Under the pieces are notes generated by a model. The model saw nothing but the letters and a program-made list of their open reading frames with translations, did not search any database and had not been told where the DNA came from. A program made the position numbers and the translations under genes. This document shows positions 9,787-18,439 of a stretch of DNA of 64,000 nucleotides, piece by piece. Source of the DNA: JAYODW01 sp038116745 (GTDB lineage Bacteria > Pseudomonadota > Gammaproteobacteria > Ga0077536); contig JAYODW010000002.1 of NCBI GenBank assembly GCA_038116745.1, positions 92,161 to 156,160 on the forward strand. Reading direction: 5' to 3'. Each line of letters opens with the position of its first letter. Within the stretch, counting starts at the first letter, position 1.

Positions 9787-10035
9787 CGCTCCACCGCATG
9801 CCGAACATCCGTGCGGAGTCCAGCGGGCAGGATTCTTTCACGTTTGTGGTAAAAGTTAAACACCCCGTGAGTTGTATTTTTACAACACTGGGAGGCCTCG
9901 CGCACTGGGCCCTTGATGCGGTTTGTTCCAGCGTCGTCAGATGGTTAAACCGCTTTTCGCCTGATTTGCGTGAACATCCGACGCGCCCTACCATGCGGAC
10001 CGGTATGTTGCAGGGAAGACGAAGCGTCAGACAAT

Positions 10036-10073
10036 CCCAAAATCGCTCTTGCTAGAGCGCGAGCGAACTTGGG
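10036..10073. promoter_or_regulatory. Long interrupted palindrome upstream of flavin reductase
   Basis: The arms CCCAA and TCGCTC are mirrored by GAGCGA and TTGGG around a 12-base centre, with a 2-base mismatch between arm parts. A competing inner stem CGCTC/GAGCG (10044-10048 with 10055-10059) could also form. It ends 47 bases before the flavin reductase start and may be an operator or a leader hairpin. The rest of the 379-base divergent interval (9742-10120) shows no gene I can support. Confidence 0.5.
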
Positions 10074-10120
10074 AATTCAGCCCGTGCAGCTTTCGATGGC
10101 ATTAAGAGGACACTTACCAC

Positions 10121-10627
10121 ATGAGCAATGAATCGACTTCTGTCGACGTCAACGATTTCAGACGCGCGTGCGGATTGTGGGGCACGGGCGTGTCGATTGT
10201 GACCACCTGCGACGCTGAAGGCCGGCCTTTCGGTCTGACCATGAACGCAGTCAGTTCGCTCTCCCTCGCGCCGCCCATGCTCCTGGTCTGTGTGGATCGC
10301 GGGTCTGACACCCTGGCGCCGATGACGCAAAGTAGGGTGTTCTGCGTGAATGTGCTTGCCAGAGAACAGGAAGCGCTCTCTAACCGTTTTGCCAAGAAGG
10401 GTCAGGACAAGTTCTCGGACGTCGCGTTCACTCCAGGGTCCACAGGTGCACCGGTGCTGGCAGGCACCCTGGTGTCATTTGAATGTGCTGTCCAGCATAT
10501 TTACGAAGGGGGTGACCACCAGATTTTCTGCGGCGAAGTGCGTGCCGTTCACGCCGACCGCTCGCAGGACGGACAACCTCTGCTCTACTTCGGTGGCAAG
10601 TACGCTGCCCTCGCGCAGGGAAGTTAG
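10121..10627 (+). CDS. Flavin reductase family protein
   Basis: 168 residues covering a complete flavin reductase-like (FMN-binding split barrel) domain. The N-terminal FRRACGLWGTGVSIVTT, then FGLTMNAVSSLSLAPPMLLVCVD and FCVNVLARE, match the conserved elements of HpaC/ActVB-type reductases. These NAD(P)H:flavin oxidoreductases give free reduced flavin to a partner monooxygenase. No such monooxygenase is encoded next to it, so the partner is elsewhere or the protein acts alone. It is transcribed divergently from the RND operon, with a palindrome in its upstream region. A GAGGA stands about ten bases before the start. Confidence 0.88.
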   Translation: MSNESTSVDVNDFRRACGLWGTGVSIVTTCDAEGRPFGLTMNAVSSLSLAPPMLLVCVDRGSDTLAPMTQSRVFCVNVLAREQEALSNRFAKKGQDKFSDVAFTPGSTGAPVLAGTLVSFECAVQHIYEGGDHQIFCGEVRAVHADRSQDGQPLLYFGGKYAALAQGS

Positions 10628-10728
10628 CCCTGAAAACCTCTGCACCTAACGACAGCCCTTGCTACACAGGTACTTGTTGTGGTGCCAAACCGCTGTTGGT
10701 AATGTACCGCCCCGAAAAATAAGGGCCG

Positions 10729-10776
10729 CCCCGGCTGACACAATCACTGCCCTCAGATAAAGGGCTCATGCCGGGG
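10729..10776 (+). promoter_or_regulatory. Nested stem-loops in the leader of the YCF48-like gene
   Basis: An outer stem CCCCGGC/GCCGGGG (10729-10735 with 10770-10776) encloses an inner stem GCCCT/AGGGC (10749-10753 with 10761-10765). A run of eight T follows at 10793-10800, then the start codon at 10833. This could be an RNA leader or an attenuator. I could not match it to a known riboswitch class. Confidence 0.4.
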
Positions 10777-10832
10777 CTAAGGAGTATTCACGTTTTTTTT
10801 CGTAATTTCAGACAAACAGGACGCTCTGACCA

Positions 10833-12080
10833 ATGACTCGGATCCACCTGAATTCTAAAGGGCTCATGCTCGCCTCCTCGCTCATAGTCGGCGCTTTCGG
10901 GGGTGCCGCAATGGCGGAAGACGCTGCCGTAGACAGCGCCACAGCTCCAGTCGCCATGCCAAAAATGGATTTTCTCGACGCGGCTTACGTCCCCGGTCTC
11001 GATGGCGTCGTCGTCGTCGGGCATCACGGGATGGTCGGCAAGCTCACCGTAGGCGCAGACAGCGCGAAGGTTTCGGTTATCGAGGACGCTCCAGACCAGG
11101 ACTTCACCGCTCTCGCCCGCTACGGCGATGACAAAGCGCTGCTTGGGAGCTCAACCGGCCGGCTCTACAGCTTCGACGGCAAGACGATCTCGGAAATCGC
11201 GGCGCTGTCCGAATACGACGAGCCCATCCTGGATATCGCGGTGGATGGCGCCGGTGTCTGGGTGGTAGGCGCCCGTGGTCTAGTCGCTTACAGCGCGGAC
11301 GGCAGCGATTTTGAAGCCCTCGAGATCCGCGACGTCACCATGCCTGTGACGCAGATGCCCGGCGGACAACCGGCTGACTGGTACTTCGGCGTGAGCAATA
11401 TCGACAGCGAAACGATCGAATTCACGGCTACCGTCGGTGGAGAGCCGGCCATCCCCGACGAGCACTACATCATGTATCCCGACGAGGGTTTCGTGCAGGT
11501 CCAGACTGACCTCGACATGGATCCCCCCCCGACCATCGGCTTCAAATTCAACCCCGGCCCTCCGTTCCGCCTCGGCGACGTGTCCTGGAACGTGGTCATC
11601 GTCAAAGCAGGAACGGTAACCATCGCCGGTGAATTCGGCATGATTTTCCAGTCGCAGGACAACGGCGAATCCTGGGTCCGACGAGACGTCCGCATCGTGC
11701 CGCGTGAACCTGAGCCGGCTTACTGGATGGCGGGTGCCCAGCGTGGAGAGCAGATCTGGCTGACCGGCGCTGCTGGGGTGAGCGCACACAGCGAAGATGC
11801 GGGCGTGACGTGGATGGATAATCCCAAGCCGGGTCGTGAGGGTATTTTCGGCATCTCGCTGGAAAACGGCGATAGCCCTGTGATCTCGGGTGCCGTTGGT
11901 TTGATCGGCAATCTGAACGGGCGGAAATGGTCGCTTGCCGACCGGACTGCTCTGAAGCTTCTGTCATGGTTGAGAACGCCCGTCGCGATGCCCGATGGCA
12001 GCCTTCTGATCACTGGTGGTCGCGCGACCGCCATCCGCTTTCGGGGCGGAAAGTTCACGCGCGTTCCAGTGGTTTACTGA
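10833..12080 (+). CDS. YCF48/BNR-like beta-propeller exported protein
   Basis: 415 residues with a signal peptide (LMLASSLIVGAFGGAAMAED) followed by propeller-like repeats. Asp-box-like pieces such as SQDNGESWVRRD and SEDAGVTWMDN resemble the photosystem II assembly factor YCF48 and BNR families. In proteobacteria such proteins often accompany DUF1302/DUF1329/RND genes, which here lie a few kb away on the opposite strand, so it is probably an extracytoplasmic partner of that system. The exact role is unknown. The leader contains nested hairpins, and the gene ends at a strong shared terminator (12107-12135). Confidence 0.78.
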   Translation: MTRIHLNSKGLMLASSLIVGAFGGAAMAEDAAVDSATAPVAMPKMDFLDAAYVPGLDGVVVVGHHGMVGKLTVGADSAKVSVIEDAPDQDFTALARYGDDKALLGSSTGRLYSFDGKTISEIAALSEYDEPILDIAVDGAGVWVVGARGLVAYSADGSDFEALEIRDVTMPVTQMPGGQPADWYFGVSNIDSETIEFTATVGGEPAIPDEHYIMYPDEGFVQVQTDLDMDPPPTIGFKFNPGPPFRLGDVSWNVVIVKAGTVTIAGEFGMIFQSQDNGESWVRRDVRIVPREPEPAYWMAGAQRGEQIWLTGAAGVSAHSEDAGVTWMDNPKPGREGIFGISLENGDSPVISGAVGLIGNLNGRKWSLADRTALKLLSWLRTPVAMPDGSLLITGGRATAIRFRGGKFTRVPVVY

Positions 12081-12106
12081 CGAACTGCCGCAAGCGCGGG
12101 TTCATG

Positions 12107-12135
12107 AAAAAGGGGGCTCCACGCCCCCTTTTTTT
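12107..12135. terminator. Bidirectional rho-independent terminator
   Basis: A five-A run, a GGGGGC/GCCCCC stem with loop TCCAC, and seven T lie between the convergent YCF48-like gene and tag. It can work in both directions. Confidence 0.9.
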
Positions 12136-12137
12136 GG

Positions 12138-12716
12138 TCAGAAATAGGCGAGTTCTGCCTGCCGGAAACACTCTTCCGAGTGGTCGTTCACCACGCCCAC
12201 GGCCTGCAGAAAAGCGTAAACCGTCGTTGTCCCCAGAAACCTGAAGCCGCGCTTCTTAAGGTCGGCGCTGAGGCCGTCAGAGAGCGGGCTGCGAGTCGGG
12301 TAGTCAGAAAGCGTCCTTGGTTTGTTGATCACAGGGTGCCCTTCAACGCGGCGCCAGAGGAACTCTGAGAAGCTCCCCTCCTCCTGCTGCAGCCTGAGCA
12401 GAGCATTTGCGTTGGCAATGGTGGCTTCGATCTTCTGGCGATGGCGGACGATGCCGGGATCCGCGAGCAGTCTGTCGACGTCGCTGTCGGTAAAAGCCGC
12501 AACCTTCAGCGGATCGAACTGGGCAAACGTACGCCGATAGCCGGCCCGCTTTCGAAGGATGGTGTACCAGCTCAAGCCAGCCTGTGCGCTCTCCAGCACC
12601 AAGTATTCAAACAGCATTCGGTCGTCATCACGCACCGGCACGCCCCATTCCTCATCGTGATAGGCAACGTAGTCCGGCTTGGACAGATCGACCCAGGGGC
12701 AGCGCTGCACCGACAT
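12138..12716 (-). CDS. tag: DNA-3-methyladenine glycosylase I
   Basis: 192 residues matching Tag: the N-terminal CPWVD segment, the substrate-pocket region YHDEEWGVPVRDD, LVLESAQAGLSWYTILRKR and the C-terminal FLGTTTVYAFLQAVGVVNDH. It excises 3-methyladenine from alkylated DNA in the cytoplasm. I start it at the ATG at 12716, which aligns with the start of known Tag proteins; an upstream extension of 39 residues is unlike the family. The zinc ligands of Tag are consistent with the Cys near residue 5, His17 and the late His and Cys in NDHSEECF. A thiolase gene lies 68 bases upstream on the same strand, probably without functional linkage. Confidence 0.93.
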   Translation of the reverse strand: MSVQRCPWVDLSKPDYVAYHDEEWGVPVRDDDRMLFEYLVLESAQAGLSWYTILRKRAGYRRTFAQFDPLKVAAFTDSDVDRLLADPGIVRHRQKIEATIANANALLRLQQEEGSFSEFLWRRVEGHPVINKPRTLSDYPTRSPLSDGLSADLKKRGFRFLGTTTVYAFLQAVGVVNDHSEECFRQAELAYF

Positions 12717-12784
12717 GGAAGTCTTCGGGAGAACAGGCGGAAAAACATCGCGGGGCGGAGTGCCCCGCGATGGTCTATCGCGCC

Positions 12785-13966
12785 TCAAGCAAGCTCTATC
12801 GCCAGCGCTGTGGCTTCGCCACCACCAATACACAGACTGGCAACGCCCCGACGTCCGCCCATCTCGCGCAGCGCATGAATCAGGGTAACGACAATCCTTG
12901 CCCCGGAAGCGCCGATAGGATGCCCCAGAGCGCAGGCCCCGCCGCGAACATTGACTTTTTCATGCGGCAGTTCGAGTTCTCTCATGGCGGCCATCGCGAC
13001 CACGGCAAAGGCTTCGTTGATTTCGAACAGATCAACGTCGTCCACCGACCAGCCGACTCGCTGCATCAGCTTCTTGACCGCGTGCACCGGCGCGGTCGTG
13101 AACCAGGCCGGCTCCTGCGCGTGGGAGGTGTGCGCCAGAATGCGTGCCTGCGGCGCAACCCCGAGCTCGCTCGCTCGCGCCTCCGACAGCAACACCAACG
13201 CGGCACCGCCGTCAGAGATTGAGCTTGAGTTAGCCGCGGTGACTGTTCCGTCTTTCGCAAATGCGGGTCTGAGGTGTGGGATCTTGTCCAGCTGCGCCTT
13301 GCCGGGCTGCTCATCGGTGTCGATGATGCGCTCGCCGCCGCGCGTGTTGATAGTTACCGGCTCAATCTCCGCTTTGAACGCACCCCGATCAATCGCACCC
13401 TGAGCGCGTTTCAGCGATTCGATCGCGTACGCGTCCTGTGCTTCCCGAGTGAACGCGTACTTCTTCGCGCACTCTTCGGCGAAGGAACCCATAAGACGCC
13501 CTTTGTCGTAGGCGTCTTCGAGACCATCGAAGAACATGTGGTCCAACACCTGACCGTGCCCCAGGCGCATTCCCCCGCGCACTTTGGGCAGGATGTAAGG
13601 CGCATTGGTCATACTCTCCATCCCGCCTGCTACCACCACACCGGCTGAGCCTGCGCTGATCGCGTCGTGCGCCATCATGATGGCCTTCATGCCGGAGCCG
13701 CACATCTTGTTGATGGTGGTACAGGGGACCGATTCAGGCACGCCAGCGCCGAGTGCGGCCTGACGCGCGGGCGCTTGTCCCAGCCCCGCAGGCAACACAC
13801 AGCCCATCAGGGTCTCCTCTACCGCATCAGCCGCAACGCCGCTGCGCGACAGCGCGCCTCGGATCGCTACGGTGCCGAGCACAGGCGCGGCCACGTCCGA
13901 CAAATCCCCCTGCATGCCGCCCATGGGCGTCCGGGCCAGTCCCGCGATAACGGTGGGTTCGCTCAT
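12785..13966 (-). CDS. Acetyl-CoA C-acyltransferase (thiolase II type)
   Basis: 393 residues, the standard length of a biosynthetic-type or beta-oxidation thiolase. The nucleophilic cysteine lies in TTINKMCGSGMKA (near residue 88), with GGMESMTNAP after it, NEAFAV with its His/Asn loop region near 310-320, GGACALGHPIGASGAR with the catalytic His, and CIGGGEATA with the second catalytic Cys. It condenses or cleaves acyl-CoA (acetoacetyl-CoA or longer); substrate length cannot be decided. An AGGAGA is eight bases before the ATG. It is transcribed away from cysC. Confidence 0.93.
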   Translation of the reverse strand: MSEPTVIAGLARTPMGGMQGDLSDVAAPVLGTVAIRGALSRSGVAADAVEETLMGCVLPAGLGQAPARQAALGAGVPESVPCTTINKMCGSGMKAIMMAHDAISAGSAGVVVAGGMESMTNAPYILPKVRGGMRLGHGQVLDHMFFDGLEDAYDKGRLMGSFAEECAKKYAFTREAQDAYAIESLKRAQGAIDRGAFKAEIEPVTINTRGGERIIDTDEQPGKAQLDKIPHLRPAFAKDGTVTAANSSSISDGGAALVLLSEARASELGVAPQARILAHTSHAQEPAWFTTAPVHAVKKLMQRVGWSVDDVDLFEINEAFAVVAMAAMRELELPHEKVNVRGGACALGHPIGASGARIVVTLIHALREMGGRRGVASLCIGGGEATALAIELA

Positions 13967-14171
13967 TTTTCAGTTCTCCTGTGCTTCTGTTGCGGAAAAT
14001 GCGCGACATTCTACGGGAACACCGGCTGCCCTCGATCGTGAAGCAAAACCCGGCTGTTACTGAAGTTACAGCCCGCAAGCACAGGGTCTCCGCGCTCTGC
14101 GGTCACCGTTCACCCCGCTGCTGCTACACTCCGCGCCCGAAAATTTTCAATCTCAACGAGGACATCAGCTG

Positions 14172-14783
14172 ATGACAGAAACAGTCGCCACTAACGTCAC
14201 CTGGCACGAACACCAGGTCACCCGCGAGGAACGCGAAAAACTCAAAGCGCATCGCGGCGCTGTGCTCTGGTTCACGGGGCTGTCGGGTGCGGGCAAAAGC
14301 ACAATAGCGAACGCGGTCGACACCCTGCTCAACGCACGCGGCATCCACACCTATCTGCTGGACGGCGACAACATCCGCCTTGGGCTCAATAAAAACCTGG
14401 GATTTTCCGCCGAAGATCGCGCGGAGAACATCCGCCGCATCGGGGAAGTCGCGAAGCTGATGGCCGATGCCGGCCTGGTGACCCTGACGGCCTTCATTTC
14501 TCCTTATCGCGCCGATCGCGACAACGTCCGCGCCCTCCTGCAACCCGGTGAATTCGTGGAAATCCTGTGTCAGGCCTCCCTGGAAACCTGCGAAGGTCGC
14601 GACCCGAAAGGGCTTTACAAGAAAGCCCGGGCAGGCGAGATCAAAGGCTTCACCGGCATCGACGACCCTTACGAGGCGCCAGAGGCACCGGAGATCGTTC
14701 TCGATTCGGACAATAAAGGTGTTGAGGCACTGGCGCGGGAGGTCATTGCGTACCTCGAGTCCAAGGGCGTTGTCCCGGCCTGA
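14172..14783 (+). CDS. cysC: Adenylyl-sulfate kinase
   Basis: 203 residues of a complete APS kinase. The P-loop GLSGAGKST is near residues 36-44, followed by LLDGDNIRLGLNKNLGFS, RAENIRRIGEVAKL and the lid region KGLYKKARAGEIKGFTGIDDPYE. It phosphorylates adenylyl sulfate to PAPS. It is encoded alone, without cysD or cysN beside it, so it may mainly supply PAPS to sulfotransferases such as the one at 55018-57006; that link is inference. GAGGA lies ten bases upstream of the ATG. Confidence 0.95.
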   Translation: MTETVATNVTWHEHQVTREEREKLKAHRGAVLWFTGLSGAGKSTIANAVDTLLNARGIHTYLLDGDNIRLGLNKNLGFSAEDRAENIRRIGEVAKLMADAGLVTLTAFISPYRADRDNVRALLQPGEFVEILCQASLETCEGRDPKGLYKKARAGEIKGFTGIDDPYEAPEAPEIVLDSDNKGVEALAREVIAYLESKGVVPA

Positions 14784-14813
14784 GCGCTTCTCTGATCGGG
14801 GCGCTTGCGCGAC

Positions 14814-16274
14814 TCAGATCACGCGCCCCGGATTCATCAGCCCCTTCGGATCAAGCGTGCGTTTGAGCGACTGCATGAGCTCAAGTGCCACCGGATCAGC
14901 GTGGCGCTGCAGCAGGTCGCGCTTCAGCACACCGACCCCGTGCTCTGCGCTGAAGCTGCCGCCCAGGCGGCAGGCGTCACTGTGGATGAAATCGCTGACG
15001 CGCGGCCCGTCGTTTTCAATGAATGCCCCGGCATCCTCCCCCTCAGGCGGGATGACGTTGAGGTGCACGTTACCGTCTCCAACGTGGCCGTAAACTGACA
15101 GGCGCACACCCGGATAGCGCGCGCGCAGCGCAGCACTCGTATCAACCACGAAAGCCGGCAGCTCCGCGAGCGGCAGCGACACATCGTGTTTTACCGAACC
15201 GCCCAGGGCGCGTTCTGCCGCAGGGATTGCCTCTCTGACCTGCCAGAACGCGTCTCTCTGCGCCTCGCTGGTCGCCAGGATCACGTCAGACAGACGCCCC
15301 GCGGCAAGCGCAGGGCTCAGCACCTGCATGGCCGCATCTTCAGCGTCCTGCCCCACCGGCAGCACCCACTCCAGCAAAACCTGCGGCGCCGCTGCATTTC
15401 CAGCGGGGAGCCGCGCGCACAATCCAGCTGCTGAAACACAGGCCAGGGCCTCTGCTGCCATAAACTCGAAAGACGTCAGATTGTTTGCACAGCCTTCTTC
15501 GAGCTCGCGTTTCAGACTCCCCAGTGCGGCGAGATCGGGCAGCACAGCCCACACGGTGACCCGCCGCTCGGCGCGCGCAAACAGGCGCAGCACTGCGCGG
15601 GTGATGACCCCCAGAGTGCCCTCAGCACCCAGAAACAGCTGCTTCAGGTCGTAGCCAGTGTTGTCCTTGCGCAGGGTTTTAAGTTCGTTCAGCACCTGCC
15701 CATTAGGCAGCACGACTTCCAGCCCCAGCACCAGGTTGCGAGACATGCCGTAGCGCAGGACGGTCAGTCCGCCTGCATTTGTCGAGAGATTTCCGCCCAC
15801 CTGACAGCTGCCCTGAGAACCCATGCTCAGGGGAAACAGCAGACCGTGACGGGCGGCGGCGGCCTGCGCGTCCGCCAGGATCACACCGGCCTCCAACGTC
15901 ATAGTGCCGCCTGTCACGTCAAGCGCGAGCACCCGGTTCATGCGTTCCAGGCTTAGAACAAGCTCATTGCCGAGGGCCGAAGGTGTCGCGGCACCGCAAT
16001 AGCCGGTATGACCGCCTTGCGGGACCAGAGGAATACGAAAGCGCTGACAGATGCGGACAACCTCCGCAACTTCCGCGGTCGCGGCCGGCTGCACGACAGC
16101 CAGAGCGCGTCCGTGGTGCAGTCCCCGGATGTCATGCTCATAGCGCGCTGTATGTTCTATACCGCGCAGCAGGTAGCGATCGCCAACAGCTTCCGCTAAC
16201 GCGCTCAGCGCCGTACTGTCGGCGCGTGAGTCAGGCAGCACAGGCTGCAGCGGCGGCCCGTCTGAATGCGTCAC
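14814..16274 (-). CDS. FAD-linked oxidase (GlcD/D-2-hydroxyacid dehydrogenase type)
   Basis: 486 residues with an N-terminal FAD-binding domain of the PCMH/VAO type (PQGGHTGYCGAATPS, SMGSQGSCQVGGNLSTNAGG, RKDNTGYDLKQLFLGAEGTLG) and a C-terminal FAD-oxidase domain ending SAEHGVGVLKRD...LKRTLDPKGLMNPGRVI. This pattern is shared by GlcD, D-lactate dehydrogenases and D-2-hydroxyglutarate dehydrogenases; substrate choice cannot be made from sequence. The GTG start lies inside the end of the upstream gene (44-base overlap), indicating translational coupling with the unknown protein encoded there. Confidence 0.88.
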   Translation of the reverse strand: MTHSDGPPLQPVLPDSRADSTALSALAEAVGDRYLLRGIEHTARYEHDIRGLHHGRALAVVQPAATAEVAEVVRICQRFRIPLVPQGGHTGYCGAATPSALGNELVLSLERMNRVLALDVTGGTMTLEAGVILADAQAAAARHGLLFPLSMGSQGSCQVGGNLSTNAGGLTVLRYGMSRNLVLGLEVVLPNGQVLNELKTLRKDNTGYDLKQLFLGAEGTLGVITRAVLRLFARAERRVTVWAVLPDLAALGSLKRELEEGCANNLTSFEFMAAEALACVSAAGLCARLPAGNAAAPQVLLEWVLPVGQDAEDAAMQVLSPALAAGRLSDVILATSEAQRDAFWQVREAIPAAERALGGSVKHDVSLPLAELPAFVVDTSAALRARYPGVRLSVYGHVGDGNVHLNVIPPEGEDAGAFIENDGPRVSDFIHSDACRLGGSFSAEHGVGVLKRDLLQRHADPVALELMQSLKRTLDPKGLMNPGRVI

Positions 16275-17184
16275 AACGCTCGAAATAATTCGCCGTTGTT
16301 TTCGGCATAGGGACGCGTGCGAACGCGGTCCACTCGATGAGGCGTTTACCCTCGCGCACCAGCTCCTCCCCGCTCGAGGTCAAGGCGCGCCAATCGTCAC
16401 CGCCCGTCCGCTCAGCCTGGAATGCGGTCAGGTGGTCGCCACACACAACGAAATCCGGCCAGACCTGGAATATCGCCGGGTCAGTCTTGATCGTCTCGCT
16501 TTCGGCCTTGGCAGCATGGCAGTACTGCGTAATCAGTGAGGCCGCTCCGCCAAAACCCGGCACATCGCTGAACGTCACCAGCATGTGCTCAGCAATGTCA
16601 TCAAGCGTGGCCATAGTCAGGGCAATCTTGATGTAGCGGCTCTCAAAGAACTCCGCGATCGGCATGTAGAAAACCTTGAGCGGCTCACCCCACAGTTCAT
16701 CAAGCCCTTCCTCTCCGCTGTAGTGTTTGACCTGCTTGCCCAGGTCAAAAGCCTCCAGAAAGCATGACTCACACTCGAGCATCAGTTCGTTGTTCTGCGT
16801 CACCTCGATGCCCCGGCGATTAAGCTCAGAGATCATGGTGAAGATATCCGACCCCCGGTTCAGCAGAGCCCCGGCAAGCATGGCGGCATTGACCCTTTTA
16901 CGTTCAGGTTCCGCAGCCGCATCGTAAGCAAGGCGCGCCTGGCGCAGGTTGTAGCCGGGCGTATTGATTCCCGGCTCGGTGTGGTGAAAAACGCGCTTGG
17001 TCAGCTGGTCGATCAACTCGCGCCTGGCGCCCGCTTCATCGCGCGGGACCTCATAACGTCGAATCCAGTAGCCGTCGTAGAAGACGCACATCTTGCCGTC
17101 ACGCTCGCGGACGGTGCCATTCGGCGGGCCTGATTCCGCCGTATCGACCGGGCCTGGGATTCTGTCGGGTTCAGCTGAAACCAT
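16231..17184 (-). CDS. Conserved hypothetical protein
   Basis: About 317 residues if started at the ATG at 17184. A TTG at 17277 would add 31 residues rich in proline and serine, and an ATG at 17091 just before FYDGYWIRRYEVP is also possible, so the start is uncertain. I recognise no domain. The sequence is soluble, with no signal peptide, and has several spread cysteines (LECESCFLEA, YCHAAK, FVVCGDH). It overlaps the start of the FAD-linked oxidase by 44 bases, so the two are probably made together and may act on the same substrate. No function is assigned. Confidence 0.7.
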   Translation of the reverse strand: MVSAEPDRIPGPVDTAESGPPNGTVRERDGKMCVFYDGYWIRRYEVPRDEAGARRELIDQLTKRVFHHTEPGINTPGYNLRQARLAYDAAAEPERKRVNAAMLAGALLNRGSDIFTMISELNRRGIEVTQNNELMLECESCFLEAFDLGKQVKHYSGEEGLDELWGEPLKVFYMPIAEFFESRYIKIALTMATLDDIAEHMLVTFSDVPGFGGAASLITQYCHAAKAESETIKTDPAIFQVWPDFVVCGDHLTAFQAERTGGDDWRALTSSGEELVREGKRLIEWTAFARVPMPKTTANYFERCDAFRRAAAAACAA

Positions 17185-17374
17185 GCTCGAAAGGACGCTC
17201 GCCGTCGGAGGAACGTTCGCAGGTGTGCCAGGGAGACTCCATGGTGGGCGCGCATCATACTCCCACCTTGAGGCCAACAGAAATCACATGCTCTGAAGCT
17301 CCCAGCATGACCCCGCAGCGCCAACCGGCAGGCGCCGTCGGGCGTTCGCGACAGCGTGATAGAGTCCCGCGCCT

Positions 17375-18439
17375 ATGACCGCCGAATTGATGACATTTAT
17401 CCGTCCGGATGACTGGCATGTGCACCTGCGTGATGGGCCGATACTCGCGGCAGTCGTGGCAGACACCGCGAGGAGTTTCGCCAGAGCCATTGTCATGCCG
17501 AACCTGAGACCACCGGTCACCGACCGCGACAGCGCCCGGCGCTACCGTGAGGCGATCCGCGCTGCACTGCCAGCAGCAACCCCGTTTGAGCCGCTCATGA
17601 CGTGTTATCTGACTGACCTCACCGACGCAGATGATCTGGCTGCCGGAGCGCTCGAGGGCATTGTCACCGCGGCGAAGCTATACCCCGCGGGCGCGACCAC
17701 GAACTCGGATGCTGGCGTGACCGATGTGCGACGGCTCGATCGGGTTTTTGAGGTCATGTCAGCGCACGCGATGCCGCTGCTGATCCATGGCGAAGTCGTG
17801 GACGACACCGTCGATATCTTCGACCGCGAGGCGTTTTTCATCGATCGCGTACTCATCCCGCTGAGGGCGCGACATCCCGGTTTGAAAATCGTTTTTGAGC
17901 ACATCACCACAAGCCATGCCGTGGACTACGTCAAAGACGCCAATGCCGCCCTGCTCGGCGCCACCATCACCCCACACCACCTGACCATTAACCGCAACGC
18001 GATGCTGGTCGGCGGCATACGACCCCACATGTACTGCCTCCCTGTTGCCAAGCGCGAAAATCACCGTTGCGCTCTGGTCGCTGCAGCCTGCTCGGGTGAC
18101 GCCCACTTTTTCCTCGGCACAGACTCGGCACCACACGTGATTGCCACGAAAGAATCAGCCTGCGGCTGCGCTGGCATCTACAACAGTCGGACCGCCGTTG
18201 AGACCTACCTGCAGGTATTTGACGACGCCGGTCGACTGGATTCTTTCCAGGCCTTCGCCGCGGAGAACGGCCCACGTTTTTACGGTCTGCCGCGAAACAC
18301 CGAAACCGTCAGCTACCAACGTTCAGAGTCGCCTGGACCAGCAGGCGTCCTGGAGCCTGACGACCTCGACACGCCAGTCGGTCCCGTCCGCGTGTTCGCG
18401 GCACCGCGGTCTTCCCGGTGGCAGCGGGTCACAGCGTGA
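17375..18439 (+). CDS. pyrC: Dihydroorotase
   Basis: 354 residues of the E. coli PyrC class. The metal-binding DWHVHLRDG is at the N-terminus, the carbamylated lysine is in KLYPAGATTNSDAG, the zinc histidines are in LIHGEVVD and FEHITT, and the catalytic Asp is in GTDSAPH. It cyclises carbamoyl aspartate to dihydroorotate in pyrimidine synthesis. Its stop codon overlaps the GTG start of bioA by four bases, so it appears to lead a long plus-strand operon. Confidence 0.95.
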   Translation: MTAELMTFIRPDDWHVHLRDGPILAAVVADTARSFARAIVMPNLRPPVTDRDSARRYREAIRAALPAATPFEPLMTCYLTDLTDADDLAAGALEGIVTAAKLYPAGATTNSDAGVTDVRRLDRVFEVMSAHAMPLLIHGEVVDDTVDIFDREAFFIDRVLIPLRARHPGLKIVFEHITTSHAVDYVKDANAALLGATITPHHLTINRNAMLVGGIRPHMYCLPVAKRENHRCALVAAACSGDAHFFLGTDSAPHVIATKESACGCAGIYNSRTAVETYLQVFDDAGRLDSFQAFAAENGPRFYGLPRNTETVSYQRSESPGPAGVLEPDDLDTPVGPVRVFAAPRSSRWQRVTA

